Positions 1 through 8,291 of a stretch of DNA of 64,000 nt are shown here, piece after piece. Position numbers and translations under genes: made by a program. Below the pieces are notes generated by a model. It did not search any database. It was not told where the DNA came from and saw only the letters and a program-made list of their open reading frames with translations. Position 1 is the first letter of the stretch, and each line of letters begins with the position of its first letter. This stretch comes from Enhydrobacter sp. Lineage in GTDB: Bacteria > Pseudomonadota > Alphaproteobacteria > Reyranellales > Reyranellaceae. The stretch is from assembly GCA_025808875.1 (NCBI GenBank), contig CP075528.1, forward strand, positions 248,001-312,000, written 5' to 3'.

Positions 1-94
1 CTAACTACGGGGTCCACTTCAGTGCGCAGGGCGATCCATTGATACTCTTCCTGCTAGGGATGGGTGAAGGCTTACGTAAGGCGGGAGTTACTGC

Positions 95-137
95 CGTTTT
101 CCACCGTTTTCGGGAAACATCGCGAAAGCGGAAAACG
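95..137. repeat. Inverted repeat / stem-loop
   Basis: CGTTTTCC at 95-102 is the exact reverse complement of GGAAAACG at 130-137. An inner TTTCG at 108-112 can pair with CGAAA at 123-127, so an extended hairpin with a loop around GGAAACATCG is possible. No gene is recognised on either side, so its role is unknown. It could be a terminator of a gene lying left of the window. Confidence 0.4.
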
Positions 138-216
138 AGACGGGGGTTCGTTCGTTGCCGCGGATTCAGTGGCCCATCGCTTCTCCGCGACAGGGACGCC
201 CTTTCTCGTCCCTCAG

Positions 217-259
217 CTCCTTCCTCGTCCGCGAAGGAGTGTCGGCGTCTTGTGCCGAC
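217..259. repeat. Dispersed double-hairpin repeat, copy A
   Basis: Two adjacent hairpins: CTCCTTC at 217-223 pairs with GAAGGAG at 233-239, and GTCGGC at 241-246 pairs with GCCGAC at 254-259. The same order and the shared core GGCGTCTT..GCCGACGGAG recur at 11484-11530. Covariation is visible: the first stem is CTCCTTC/GAAGGAG here but CTCCCCC/GGGGGAG in the other copy. This indicates a REP-like intergenic element rather than chance. Confidence 0.6.
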
Positions 260-505
260 GGAGAGGCCACCGTTTCGGGTACGGCGGCACAACCGGGGCC
301 GACGGTCGTCGAACGGCCGTCCGATGCCGGCGCCATCGGGGTCGCTTCGATTCCATCGACCGGATTAGGCCTTCGCCGGCGAATCGACGTAGAATGACGG
401 CATGAGCGTCCGGTCGAAGGAGCGGCGAGGGAGTTTTTGCCAGTCCTGCGTCGGCATTGTCGTGTCGCGTGCCGGCTCCCGCTCGGTCCTGCGGACGGGC
501 TGCCG

Positions 506-532
506 GGACTTCCCGGACTTTCCGGCCTTTCC
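506..532. repeat. Three tandem 9-bp units
   Basis: GGACTTCCC, GGACTTTCC and GGCCTTTCC follow each other without gaps. They differ at one or two positions each. No gene context is seen. Confidence 0.45.
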
Positions 533-576
533 GCCACGGAAACATGAGCGTGTACGAACGATCCTCGCGCCGGAAA

Positions 577-725
577 GTGTCCACGTCGGTGTCCCACGAA
601 GTGTCTCACCGTGTGTCCCACGGAATGTCCATGCGACGGGGGTGGCGCCGGGTGGGACACACGGGCCTCGAAGCCTTGTGCCATCGGCATCGAACGTGTC
701 CCATTCGCGTGAGACAGTGGGACAC
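577..725. repeat. Array of GTGTCCCAC motifs in both orientations
   Basis: GTGTCCCAC occurs at 589-597 and 613-621, with variants GTGTCCAC (577-584), GTGTCTCAC (601-609) and GTGTCCCAT (696-704). Its exact reverse complement GTGGGACAC occurs at 652-660 and 717-725. Seven related motifs in 150 bp, spaced 12 bp apart in the left group, look like clustered protein-binding sites or a foldable element. The array lies about 180 bp upstream of the aminotransferase at 906. Confidence 0.55.
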
Positions 726-905
726 AGTGGAACGCTTGCGGGGCGCCCGGGCTCGCCGCCGGCTCCGCAAAATCTGGGGTCGGGACGAATTGATGGCCGC
801 TTTTCAATTCGGCCGGCTCAACATGTGGGACGGCGACTCCTGGCCGCTCTCCCGCCGTTGCAGGGATGGCGGCGGGTTGCCGTTCCCCGAGCGTAGGAGA
901 AGGTC

Positions 906-2192
906 ATGTCCGTCCAGACACTCACCCAACCGATCGACGAACTCGCCGCCCAGGCCAGGCGGGTGCTGCCGGGCGGCAGCTTCGGCAACATGCCGGCCGA
1001 GGTCATCCTGCGCGATGGAAGGGGTGGGCGGATCTGGGACGAGAACGGCCGGGAATACGTCGATTTCCTGCTGGGCTCGGGGCCGATGTTCATCGGCCAC
1101 GCCCATCCCGAGGTGACTGAAGCGATCCAGGCGCAGGTGCCGCTCGGCACGACCTATTTCGGCAACAACCGCCACGGCATCGCGCTCGCCGAGGCGATCG
1201 TCGAGGCCGTGCCCTGCGCAGAGCAGGTGCGCTTCGTCTGTTCCGGCACCGAGGCCGATCTCTACGCCATGCGGGCGGCGCGCGCCTTCCGCCGGCGCGA
1301 CAAGATCCTGAAGTTCGAGGGCGGCTATCACGGCATGAGCGACTATGCGCTGATGTCGATGGCGCCGAAGAACCCGGGCAACTTCCCGCGTGCGATTCCC
1401 GACTCGGCCGGCATTCCCAGGAGCGTCGCCGACGAGATGCTGGTGGCGGCGTTCAACGACATCGACATGGTCGAGAGCCTGATTCGAGAGCACGCCGACG
1501 AGCTGGCGGGCGTCATCGTCGAGCCGTTCCAGCGGCTGCTGCCGCCGCAGCCCGGCTTCCTGCAGGCGCTGCGCCGCATCACGGCGGAGCACGGCATCCC
1601 GCTGATCTTCGACGAGGTCGTGACCGGCTTCCGCTTCGCCTATGGCGGGGCGCAGGAATATTACGGCGTGACGCCCGATCTCTGCACCCTGGGCAAGATC
1701 GTGGGCGGCGGCTTCGCCCTCGCCGCGGTGTGCGGGCGCGCCGACATCATGAAGCATTTCGACAAGCTCGCCGTCGCCGACGAGGATTTCCTGTTCCAGG
1801 TCGGCACCTTGTCGGGCAACCCGGTCGCTTCGGTCGCGGGCCTGGCCACCTTGCAGGTGCTGAAGCAGCCGGGCAGCTACGACAAGGTGTTCGCCACGGG
1901 CCGCACCCTGATGGCGGCGTTGTCGGGCCTGCTGGAGACGGCCGGCATCCCGGCGCAGGTGGTGGGCGAGCCGCCGCTGTTCGACGTCGTGTTCACCGGC
2001 CAGCCGCTCAAGGACTATCGCGACACGCTCAAGGGCGACAAGGCGATCGCCGGACGCTTCAACCAGCTCCTGCGCGAGCGCGGCATCATGAAGGGCGAGA
2101 GCAAGTACTATGTCAGCCTGGCCCATACCCAGGCCGATATCGACCACACCGTCGGGGCGTGGAAGGAATCGATCGCCCTGCTCAGAAGCTGA
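906..2192 (+). CDS. Class III aminotransferase, glutamate-1-semialdehyde aminomutase-like
   Basis: A PLP-dependent fold-type I enzyme of 428 aa, close in layout to HemL. The PLP-contacting Asp is D236 in DEVVTGFR and the Schiff-base Lys is K264 in LGKIVGGG. SGTEAD near residue 115 is the phosphate-binding turn. The start at 906 is supported by GTAGGAGAAGG just upstream. True HemL makes 5-aminolevulinate for tetrapyrroles, but many HemL-like proteins act on other amino-sugars or omega-amino acids, and the solitary position gives no pathway. The 3' end overlaps the convergent binding-protein gene by 11 bp. Confidence 0.85.
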   Translation: MSVQTLTQPIDELAAQARRVLPGGSFGNMPAEVILRDGRGGRIWDENGREYVDFLLGSGPMFIGHAHPEVTEAIQAQVPLGTTYFGNNRHGIALAEAIVEAVPCAEQVRFVCSGTEADLYAMRAARAFRRRDKILKFEGGYHGMSDYALMSMAPKNPGNFPRAIPDSAGIPRSVADEMLVAAFNDIDMVESLIREHADELAGVIVEPFQRLLPPQPGFLQALRRITAEHGIPLIFDEVVTGFRFAYGGAQEYYGVTPDLCTLGKIVGGGFALAAVCGRADIMKHFDKLAVADEDFLFQVGTLSGNPVASVAGLATLQVLKQPGSYDKVFATGRTLMAALSGLLETAGIPAQVVGEPPLFDVVFTGQPLKDYRDTLKGDKAIAGRFNQLLRERGIMKGESKYYVSLAHTQADIDHTVGAWKESIALLRS

Positions 2193-3009
2193 TCGGCTCC
2201 ATGCCGCGGCGGCGCAGCACGCCCGCCTCGTCGGCCCGCGCCAGCGCCTCGAGCAGCAGCGCGGCGGCGTCGACGTCGCGGGTGCCGAGGCTGACGGCGC
2301 CGGTATAGACCGTGTAGCGCTGGATGCTGGCGGGTAGCAGGCCGACGAACTGCACGCCCGGCACGACCATCAGCTCGCTCGCCTGCTGGATGGCGATGTC
2401 GGCCTGGCCGCTCGCCACCACCTGGGCGGCATAGCCGCCGATCGCCGGCACGGTCTTGGCGCGCATCTCGAACAGGATGCCCATGTTCTGGAAGAGCTGC
2501 TCGAGATAGAGGTCGGCGGCGCCGCCGGCGTAGGGATCGACGTAGGAGACCGCGCGCGCCGCCAGCAGCACGCGGCGGAGGTTCTCGGGGTTGGAGACGT
2601 CGGGGCGGGGCGCGCTCAGCCCGACCGCGACGCCGAAGCCGGACTGGGCGAGGTCGGTGAGCGAATCGTCGTAGATCTTGCGCGTGCCGATCAGCCGCTC
2701 GATCGCCCGCTGCGGCAGCACGACGACGTCGAAAGCCTCGCCGGTCTTGTCGATGCGGTGCACCAGCCGGTTGGCCGAATCGACCGCGATCGTCACCTTG
2801 TGGCCGGTGTCGCGCTGGTACATCGCCGCCACGTCCTGGGCGACGAAGCGGTAGGCCGGAACGGTGAGCAGGCGAAGGTCGGCTGCCGCGGCGGGACCGG
2901 CGAGGGGGCCGGCGAGGAGGGCGGCGCACAGGAGGAGCAGGAAGCGCAGGACGACCTCCGTTCCGGCGTCAGGCCGGCGGCCCCATCGTGTAGGGCTTGA
3001 GCGCAGCAT
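2182..3009 (-). CDS. ModA-like periplasmic substrate-binding protein
   Basis: Resembles molybdate/oxyanion ABC binding proteins. It has a hydrophobic signal segment (LRFLLLLCAALLAG) ending near AAA-AD, then a type II periplasmic-binding fold with an AQSGFGVAVG strand. The only ATG in frame (3009) lacks a ribosome site, overlaps the upstream gene by 41 bp and would put 20 residues before the signal sequence. GGAGGT at 2954-2959 sits just before a CTG at 2947-2949 that opens the signal peptide, so the true start may be that CTG. No modB or modC is adjacent, so it is an orphan in this window. Last in a minus-strand group with the reductase, CoA transferase and deacetylase-like genes. Confidence 0.75.
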   Translation of the reverse strand: MLRSSPTRWGRRPDAGTEVVLRFLLLLCAALLAGPLAGPAAAADLRLLTVPAYRFVAQDVAAMYQRDTGHKVTIAVDSANRLVHRIDKTGEAFDVVVLPQRAIERLIGTRKIYDDSLTDLAQSGFGVAVGLSAPRPDVSNPENLRRVLLAARAVSYVDPYAGGAADLYLEQLFQNMGILFEMRAKTVPAIGGYAAQVVASGQADIAIQQASELMVVPGVQFVGLLPASIQRYTVYTGAVSLGTRDVDAAALLLEALARADEAGVLRRRGMEPISF

Positions 3010-3907
3010 ACATCAAGGCGTGGGCCGGCGTCGGCACGCCATGCCGGCGGCCGAGCTCGACGACCTTGCCGGAGAGCCACGGCAGCTCCAGCCGGTTGCC
3101 GCGCAGCAGGTCGACGGCCATCGACGGCATCAGCTCGGCCGGCGCGTTGCGGTTGAAGGCGAGGGTGCGCTCGACGGCGTCGGCCGGCAGCGCCACGCCG
3201 GCGGCGCGGCCGACCGCGGCCACCTCCTCGTAGGCGATGGTGAACCAGGGCGCGACGTCGGGATCGTCGCGCAGCCTGCCGACCGGCAGGCGGGCGAGCG
3301 CCATCAGGCTGGCATTGGAGGCGAGCAGGATGAACTTCATCCAGAGGTCGGTCAGGATCGACGGGCTGGCCACGCCGTCGATGCCGGCCTGCCGGCAGAG
3401 CGCGGCGAAGGCGTTGGCGCGCTCGCTCGTGCCGCTCCCTTTGTGGTTCCCGGGCAGCTCGCCGAACACCATGCGCATCACGGTGCCGGTCTGGCGGATC
3501 ACGCCGGGCGCGGCGATGGTGGCGCTGATGTTGGCGACGCCGCCCATCACCGCGGGTGCGCCGAGCAGGGCGGCCAGGCGTTCGGGCGCGTCGATCCCGT
3601 TCTGCAGCGGGATCACCGCCGTCCGCGGCCCGACCATCGGCCGGATCGCCGCGCCGGCGCTCTCGACGTCCCACAGCTTGACGCAGAACAGCACGATGTC
3701 GACCGGACCGACCGTGCGCGGATCGTCGGTCGCCTGCGCCGGCTCGATGTGGCTGTCGCCGCGCGGGCTCTCGACCCTGAGCCCGTCGCGCTGCATCGCC
3801 GCCAGGTGGGCGCCGCGCGCGATGAAGGTGACGTCCGCACCCGCCTTCGCCAATGCCGCCCCGTAACCGCCGCCGACCCCGCCGGTTCCCACCACCGCAA
3901 TGCGCAT
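2969..3907 (-). CDS. 2-dehydropantoate 2-reductase family protein (ApbA/PanE)
   Basis: NADPH-dependent reductase family that converts ketopantoate to pantoate in CoA synthesis, with relatives acting on other 2-oxo acids. The N-terminal Rossmann motif GTGGVGGG begins at residue 7. The C-terminal ketopantoate-reductase domain has the conserved Lys/Asn helix (DLWMKFILLASNAS). The ATG at 3907 is preferred over the GTG at 3910 because AGGAG lies 6 nt before it. Proximity to a CoA transferase and a ModA-like gene suggests a catabolic reductase as likely as true PanE. Confidence 0.8.
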   Translation of the reverse strand: MRIAVVGTGGVGGGYGAALAKAGADVTFIARGAHLAAMQRDGLRVESPRGDSHIEPAQATDDPRTVGPVDIVLFCVKLWDVESAGAAIRPMVGPRTAVIPLQNGIDAPERLAALLGAPAVMGGVANISATIAAPGVIRQTGTVMRMVFGELPGNHKGSGTSERANAFAALCRQAGIDGVASPSILTDLWMKFILLASNASLMALARLPVGRLRDDPDVAPWFTIAYEEVAAVGRAAGVALPADAVERTLAFNRNAPAELMPSMAVDLLRGNRLELPWLSGKVVELGRRHGVPTPAHALMYAALKPYTMGPPA

Positions 3908-3925
3908 CACGCTCTCCTGTCTCGC

Positions 3926-5113
3926 CTACGTGCCGGTGGCCACGATTCCGTCGTTGAGCAGCATGTCGATCTCGTCGCGGCCGTAGCCGTGCTCGGCCAG
4001 GATCTCGGCGCTGTGCTGGCCGGCGACGGGGGCGGTGCCGCGCAACGTGCCTTCGATTGCCGGCGGCATGCCGGGCAGCCGCGGCACCGGCACCGGCCGG
4101 TCGATGCCGGCCTGTGCCAGCCACTGGATCAATCCCGTCTCGCGCACCTGCGGCTGCACGAGGAAGTCGGCGTAGCTGTTGAGCCGCTCGTGCATGAGCC
4201 GCGCGGCAGACAAGCGCGCTGCCCATTCGTCGAACGATCGCGCGGCGATCGCCGGCCGCACGATGCCGTAGCAGGCGACGTCGTTCTGCAGCCGCAGCGC
4301 CGGCGTGACGAAGCGTGGATCGTCGGCCAGCGCCGGCATCTCCATCGCCGTGCAGAGGCTCCGCCAGTCGCGATCGTTGATGGCGAGGATGGTCATCCAG
4401 CCGTCGGCCGTGCGGAACACGCCGCCGGGAACGCCGCCGGGCGTCATCGTGCCGCCCTCGAGCGTGCAGGCCATGAGGCGGATCGACTGCAATGCGGCGG
4501 CCGACTGCATCAGGCTGACGTCGAGATGGCGTCCGCGTGGCTCGTCGCGCCGCGCGTACAGCGCCGCCGACAGGGCCTGGAAGGCGTAGAGCGCCGTCGA
4601 CATGTCGACCACGATCACCGGCACGCGATGGGGGACGCCGTCCTCGCCCTTGTTCTCCGCCATCAGCCCGGTATAGGCCTGCAGAACCGGGTCCATCGCC
4701 GGCCGCTCGGCGAGCGGGCCGCTCTGGCCGAAACCGGAGATCGACAAATAGAGGAGGCGCGGATGGCGCGCCGCCACCGCCTCGTAGCCGAAGCCCAGCC
4801 GCTTGATCACGCCGGGGCGGAAGCCCTCGAGAAAGACGTCGGCGCCGTCGAGCAGGCGCCACACGACCTGCTTGCCGGCCTCGCTCTTGAGGTCGACCGC
4901 GATGCTGCGCTTGCCGAGATTGCCGATGACGGAAAAGGCCGTGTGGTTGCCGTAGCGCACGCCGAGCACGCGCGCCCAGTCGCCCTCGCCGATGCCCTCG
5001 ACCTTGATCACGGTGGCACCGTGCTGGGCGAGCAGCATGGCGCAATAGGGTCCGGCGATGCCCTGGCTGAGGTCGATGACCTTGAGGCCGGCGAACGGTG
5101 CGTCGTAGCTCAT
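3926..5113 (-). CDS. Class III (CaiB/BaiF) CoA transferase
   Basis: Moves CoA between carboxylic acids. The 395 aa length matches the family. The opening GLKVIDLSQGIAGPYC is the usual class III start, and D170 in VVDMSTAL is at the position of the catalytic aspartate (Asp169 in formyl-CoA transferase). The substrate cannot be read from sequence. It lies 18 bp upstream of the reductase gene and 9 bp downstream of the deacetylase-like gene, so it is probably co-transcribed with both. Confidence 0.88.
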   Translation of the reverse strand: MSYDAPFAGLKVIDLSQGIAGPYCAMLLAQHGATVIKVEGIGEGDWARVLGVRYGNHTAFSVIGNLGKRSIAVDLKSEAGKQVVWRLLDGADVFLEGFRPGVIKRLGFGYEAVAARHPRLLYLSISGFGQSGPLAERPAMDPVLQAYTGLMAENKGEDGVPHRVPVIVVDMSTALYAFQALSAALYARRDEPRGRHLDVSLMQSAAALQSIRLMACTLEGGTMTPGGVPGGVFRTADGWMTILAINDRDWRSLCTAMEMPALADDPRFVTPALRLQNDVACYGIVRPAIAARSFDEWAARLSAARLMHERLNSYADFLVQPQVRETGLIQWLAQAGIDRPVPVPRLPGMPPAIEGTLRGTAPVAGQHSAEILAEHGYGRDEIDMLLNDGIVATGT

Positions 5114-5122
5114 GGTGCGAGC

Positions 5123-6091
5123 CTAGCCCGGTTCCGCCCGTCGCATCAGGACATCGACGTGAGCCGCCACCGATTCGGCGAGCGCGGCGAGGTCGTAGCC
5201 GCCCTCCAGGGCCGACACGATGCGGCCGCGCGCATGACGATCGGCGATGCCGACCAGCTCGCGCGTCAGCCAGGCGAAGTCCTCGGTCTCGAGCTCGAGC
5301 TGGGCGAGGGGATCGCGCCGATGGCCGTCGAAGCCCGCCGACACGATCACCAGGTCGGGGCCGAAGCGGTCGAGCCGCGGCAGGATGCGCTCGCTCCAGG
5401 CCGTGCGGAACTCGTCGCTGCCGCTGCCCGGGCCGAGCGGCACGTTCACCACGTTGCCGTCGAGACCCTGCTCGCGCGCCGATCCGGTGCCGGGATAAAG
5501 CGGCGCTTGATGGGTCGAGCCGTAGAACAGGCTGGCGTCGATGTCGGCCACCGCCTGCGTGCCCTGGCCGTGATGGACGTCGAAGTCGAGAATCGCCACC
5601 CGCCCGATGCCGTGCGTTGCCTGGGCATGGCGCGCACCGACGGCGACGTTGTTGAACAGGCAGAAACCGCCGGGAACGGTCGGCGTCGCATGATGGCCGG
5701 GCGGTCGCACCGCGGCGAAGGCGGCGCGGGCCTCGCCACGCGCCACCGCGTCGACACCGGCGACGACGGCGCCGGCGGCACGTACGGCCGCCTCGGCACT
5801 GCCCCGGCTCATCACCGTGTCGGCGTCGATCATGGCGAGTTCACCCTCGGTCGGCCGCACGCCGAGGATCGCTTCGATGTAGCCGGCGGGATGGACGCGC
5901 AGCAGTTGTTCGCGCGTCGCTTCGGGCGCAGCGGACCGGGCGAGACCGGCGAAGCGCTCGTCCTCCAGCGCGGCGAGCACGGCGCGCAGCCGGTCGGCGC
6001 GCTCCGGGTGGTATTGGCCCGTGTCGTGCCCGAGGAAGGCGGGATGCGTGATCAGCAAGGTGGACACGGTGCTCGTCGATGACTTGCTCAT
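5123..6091 (-). CDS. Histone deacetylase-like amidohydrolase (AcuC/AphA superfamily)
   Basis: Zinc amidohydrolase of the arginase/deacetylase fold, 322 aa. Visible active-site pieces are RPPGHHA (H133, H134), LDFDVHHG (D171 and H173 as metal ligands), SAGFDGH (third metal Asp) and EGGYD with the transition-state Tyr. Bacterial members remove acetyl groups from polyamines, acetyl-CoA synthetase or small acyl amides. The chosen ATG at 6091 has a weak ribosome site, and a GTG eight codons downstream is an alternative. Divergent from the threonine synthase-like gene with about 60 bp between. Confidence 0.88.
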   Translation of the reverse strand: MSKSSTSTVSTLLITHPAFLGHDTGQYHPERADRLRAVLAALEDERFAGLARSAAPEATREQLLRVHPAGYIEAILGVRPTEGELAMIDADTVMSRGSAEAAVRAAGAVVAGVDAVARGEARAAFAAVRPPGHHATPTVPGGFCLFNNVAVGARHAQATHGIGRVAILDFDVHHGQGTQAVADIDASLFYGSTHQAPLYPGTGSAREQGLDGNVVNVPLGPGSGSDEFRTAWSERILPRLDRFGPDLVIVSAGFDGHRRDPLAQLELETEDFAWLTRELVGIADRHARGRIVSALEGGYDLAALAESVAAHVDVLMRRAEPG

Positions 6092-6151
6092 GCCGCAGTC
6101 TAGCACCGACCCGTTGACGCACCGCAGCCGGAAAGCCACTTTCGCTTCGCC

Positions 6152-7405
6152 ATGCCCATTCCCAGTGCGCTCGCCTGCGTTCGTTGCAGCGCCCGCTACC
6201 CGATCACCCACTATGCCGAGGATTGCCCGATCTGCCGCGCCAGGGGCGCCCCGGCCAACCTCACGGTGGCCTACGACGAGCGTCCCGGCGAGGGCCTCGA
6301 CCAGGAACGGCCACCGCACCGCCCGGGCTCGATGTGGCGCTGGGACGATTTCCTCCACGCCTCGGCCTCGGAGGCCGTCAGCCTGGGCGAAGGCAACACG
6401 CCCCTGTTGCCGGCCCCGTCGCTCGGTCTGGGCGACGTGTGGATCAAGGATGAGTCGCGCAATCCCACCTGGTCTTTCAAGGACCGGCTCGGCTCGGGCG
6501 CGCTCACCATGGCCCGTCGCTTCGGCGCCAAGGTTGTCGCCTCGAGTTCGTCGGGCAACGCCGGCGCCTCGGCGGCCGCTTACGCCGCCAAGGCCGGCCT
6601 GCCCTGCGTGGTATTCACCTTCGTCGGATCGGCCGGCCCGATGGTGACGCAGATGCGGTCCTACGGTGCGATGGTGGTCAAGGTCGCCGACCGCGCCGAC
6701 CGCTGGCGCCTGCAGACGCTCGGCGTGCGGGAATTCGGCTGGTACCCGACGTCGCCCTTCTTCGGGCCGGTGGTCGGCTCCAACCCCTATGGCATGGAAG
6801 GCTACAAGACCATCGCCTACGAGATCGCCGAGGCCTTCGACTGGCAGCCGCCCGACTGGTGCGTGCTGCCGGTCTGCTACGGCGACGCGCTCTATGGCAT
6901 GTGGAAGGGCTTCGAGGAGCTGAAGGCGCTGGGCTGGATCGGCCGCACGCCGAGCTTCGTCGCGGCCGAGGTCTCGGGCTCGCTGCCGCGTGCGCTCGAA
7001 TCGGGCGATACCATGCCGCCCGAGGTGGCGCGCAACGCACCGTCGATCGCGACCTCGATCGGCGCCGTGCAGGCGACGGTGCAGTCGCTCGACGTGCTGC
7101 GCCGGAGCAAGGGCACGGCGGTCACGGTGAGCGATGACGAACTGCGGGCCTGGGTGGTCAGGCTCGCCGCCAAGGAAGGAATCTGGGCCGAGGCCTCGTC
7201 GGTCGCGCCCTTCGTCGCCATCGAGCGACTGCGCACGCTGGGCACCATCAAGCCGCACGAGCGTTGCGTGGCGCTGCTGACGGCGAGCGGGCTCAAGGAT
7301 CCCGGGCCGATCGAGCAGGCGCTGCCCGAGCCGCCGCTCGTGACCGGCGGCCTCGCGGAACTGATGGCCGCCTTGATGAACAGCTACGGCTTCGCGGGGA
7401 CCTGA
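6152..7405 (+). CDS. Threonine synthase-like PLP-dependent lyase
   Basis: Fold-type II PLP enzyme. It begins with a zinc-ribbon-like quartet C9, C12, C25, C28, followed by the ThrC hallmark LGEGNTPLL and K110 in WSFKDR as the PLP lysine. SSSSGNAGASAA is the phosphate-binding loop. True ThrC makes threonine from O-phosphohomoserine, but zinc-ribbon forms also occur among uncharacterised beta-eliminating lyases. Its 3' end lies 7 bp from a convergent LLM gene. Translation could start slightly downstream, as no strong ribosome site is seen. Confidence 0.82.
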   Translation: MPIPSALACVRCSARYPITHYAEDCPICRARGAPANLTVAYDERPGEGLDQERPPHRPGSMWRWDDFLHASASEAVSLGEGNTPLLPAPSLGLGDVWIKDESRNPTWSFKDRLGSGALTMARRFGAKVVASSSSGNAGASAAAYAAKAGLPCVVFTFVGSAGPMVTQMRSYGAMVVKVADRADRWRLQTLGVREFGWYPTSPFFGPVVGSNPYGMEGYKTIAYEIAEAFDWQPPDWCVLPVCYGDALYGMWKGFEELKALGWIGRTPSFVAAEVSGSLPRALESGDTMPPEVARNAPSIATSIGAVQATVQSLDVLRRSKGTAVTVSDDELRAWVVRLAAKEGIWAEASSVAPFVAIERLRTLGTIKPHERCVALLTASGLKDPGPIEQALPEPPLVTGGLAELMAALMNSYGFAGT

Positions 7406-7412
7406 GCGGGTA

Positions 7413-8291
7413 TCAACGGAACTGCCGGATCACCGTGTCGCCGAAGGCGGGCAGGGTCGTTTCGAGGTCGGGCAGGAAGGCATGCACGGGCAGCACGACG
7501 CGGTCGACGCCGCGCGTGCGGCGTTCTTCGACGGCCGCCTTGGCATCCTTGCCCGATTTCGGCAACGCATCGGGACAACCGGCCAGCATCTCGATCTTGC
7601 CCGGATCCCGTCCTGCCGCTTCGGCGGTGCGTCGCACGAGGTCGAACAGCGGGAAGGTGTCGAGCGGCGAGCCGATCGACGGAAAGAAGCCGTCTCCGAT
7701 CCGCCCGGCGCGCTTGGCCGCGGCCTCGGAGTGGCCGCCGATGACGATGGGCACCTCGAGGTTCACCGGCTTGGGATTGGAGCTCACCTCGGTGAAATTC
7801 ACGAACTCGCCGGCGAAGCTCGCGCCGTCCCCGGCCCACACGGCGCGCATGGCGCCGATGTATTCGTCGGAGCGCTTGCCGCGTTTCTCGAACGGCACGC
7901 CAAGCGCCTCGAACTCCTCCTTGAGCCAGCCCACGCCGATGCCGAGCTCGAAGCGGCCGCCGCTCATGAAGTCGAGCGTCGCCGCCTGCTTGGCCAGCAC
8001 CAGCGGGTTGCGCAGCGGCAGGATGACCACACCCGTCAGGAAGCGGAGCCGGGTCGTCACCGCCATCGCCGCGGCGATCCAGATCAGCGGATCGGGCAGC
8101 GCCACGGTGCGGTCGCCCGGGATGCGGCCGGTCGCGGAGTAGGGATAGGTCGAGGTGTAGGTGTCGGGGAAGACGACGTGGTCGACGGCGATCAGCGAAT
8201 CGAAGCCCGCCGCCTCGGCGAGCCTGGCCAGCCGGATCGTGCCGGCGAGATCGGGGAAGGTGTTGTTGCCGAAATGGAGGGCGAACTTCAT
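7413..8291 (-). CDS. LLM-class flavin/F420-dependent oxidoreductase
   Basis: Luciferase-like (beta/alpha)8-barrel enzyme of 292 aa. Family marks are GFDSLIAVDHV near the N-terminus, the TGVVILPLRNP strand, GRFELGIGVGW and GGHSEAAAKRAGRIGDGFF. This pattern is seen in probable F420-dependent oxidoreductases (TIGR03619-like, by recollection). The substrate is unknown. It overlaps the preceding LLM gene by ATGA, so the two are translationally coupled. Given the F420 genes nearby, F420H2 is a better guess than FMNH2, but no residue proves this. Confidence 0.85.
   Translation of the reverse strand: MKFALHFGNNTFPDLAGTIRLARLAEAAGFDSLIAVDHVVFPDTYTSTYPYSATGRIPGDRTVALPDPLIWIAAAMAVTTRLRFLTGVVILPLRNPLVLAKQAATLDFMSGGRFELGIGVGWLKEEFEALGVPFEKRGKRSDEYIGAMRAVWAGDGASFAGEFVNFTEVSSNPKPVNLEVPIVIGGHSEAAAKRAGRIGDGFFPSIGSPLDTFPLFDLVRRTAEAAGRDPGKIEMLAGCPDALPKSGKDAKAAVEERRTRGVDRVVLPVHAFLPDLETTLPAFGDTVIRQFR

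Larger units (their letters stand above)
1..905. other. Gene-poor leading segment
   Basis: No reading frame here has a ribosome binding site, a recognisable domain or convincing composition. The frames that stay open on both strands give low-complexity Arg/Ser/Pro-rich translations typical of GC-rich noncoding DNA. What it does hold is structured DNA, listed separately: a hairpin at 95-137, a dispersed double-hairpin element at 217-259, three 9-bp tandem units at 506-532 and a GTGTCCCAC array at 577-725. A perfect 10-bp palindrome, CTTACGTAAG, lies at 71-80. The left edge may contain the end of a gene cut by the window, but nothing there could be identified. Confidence 0.6.

Noticed and set aside
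3..368. Open frame from the left edge with a GEGLRKAGVT segment recalling tyrosine recombinases
   Set aside because: The similarity covers only a few residues, no catalytic Arg/His/Tyr set follows, and the frame runs through the dispersed hairpin repeat.
577..725. CRISPR array
   Set aside because: Units are 9 bp, occur in both orientations and lack regular spacers or cas genes.
402..896. 164-codon plus-strand frame over the GTGTCCCAC array
   Set aside because: Its apparent amino-acid repeats come from the DNA repeats. There is no ribosome site or domain, and a minus-strand frame is also open.
804..2147. Long minus-strand frame opposite the aminotransferase
   Set aside because: A shadow of the real gene caused by GC-rich codon bias; the translation is an Arg/His/Leu mixture without any motif.
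2864..6082. 1072-codon plus-strand frame
   Set aside because: It spans four convincing minus-strand genes with intact active sites, and its translation is low-complexity and motif-free.
6092..7258. N-terminal extension of the deacetylase-like gene to 7258
   Set aside because: Antisense to the threonine synthase-like gene; homologous sequence begins only at about 6091.
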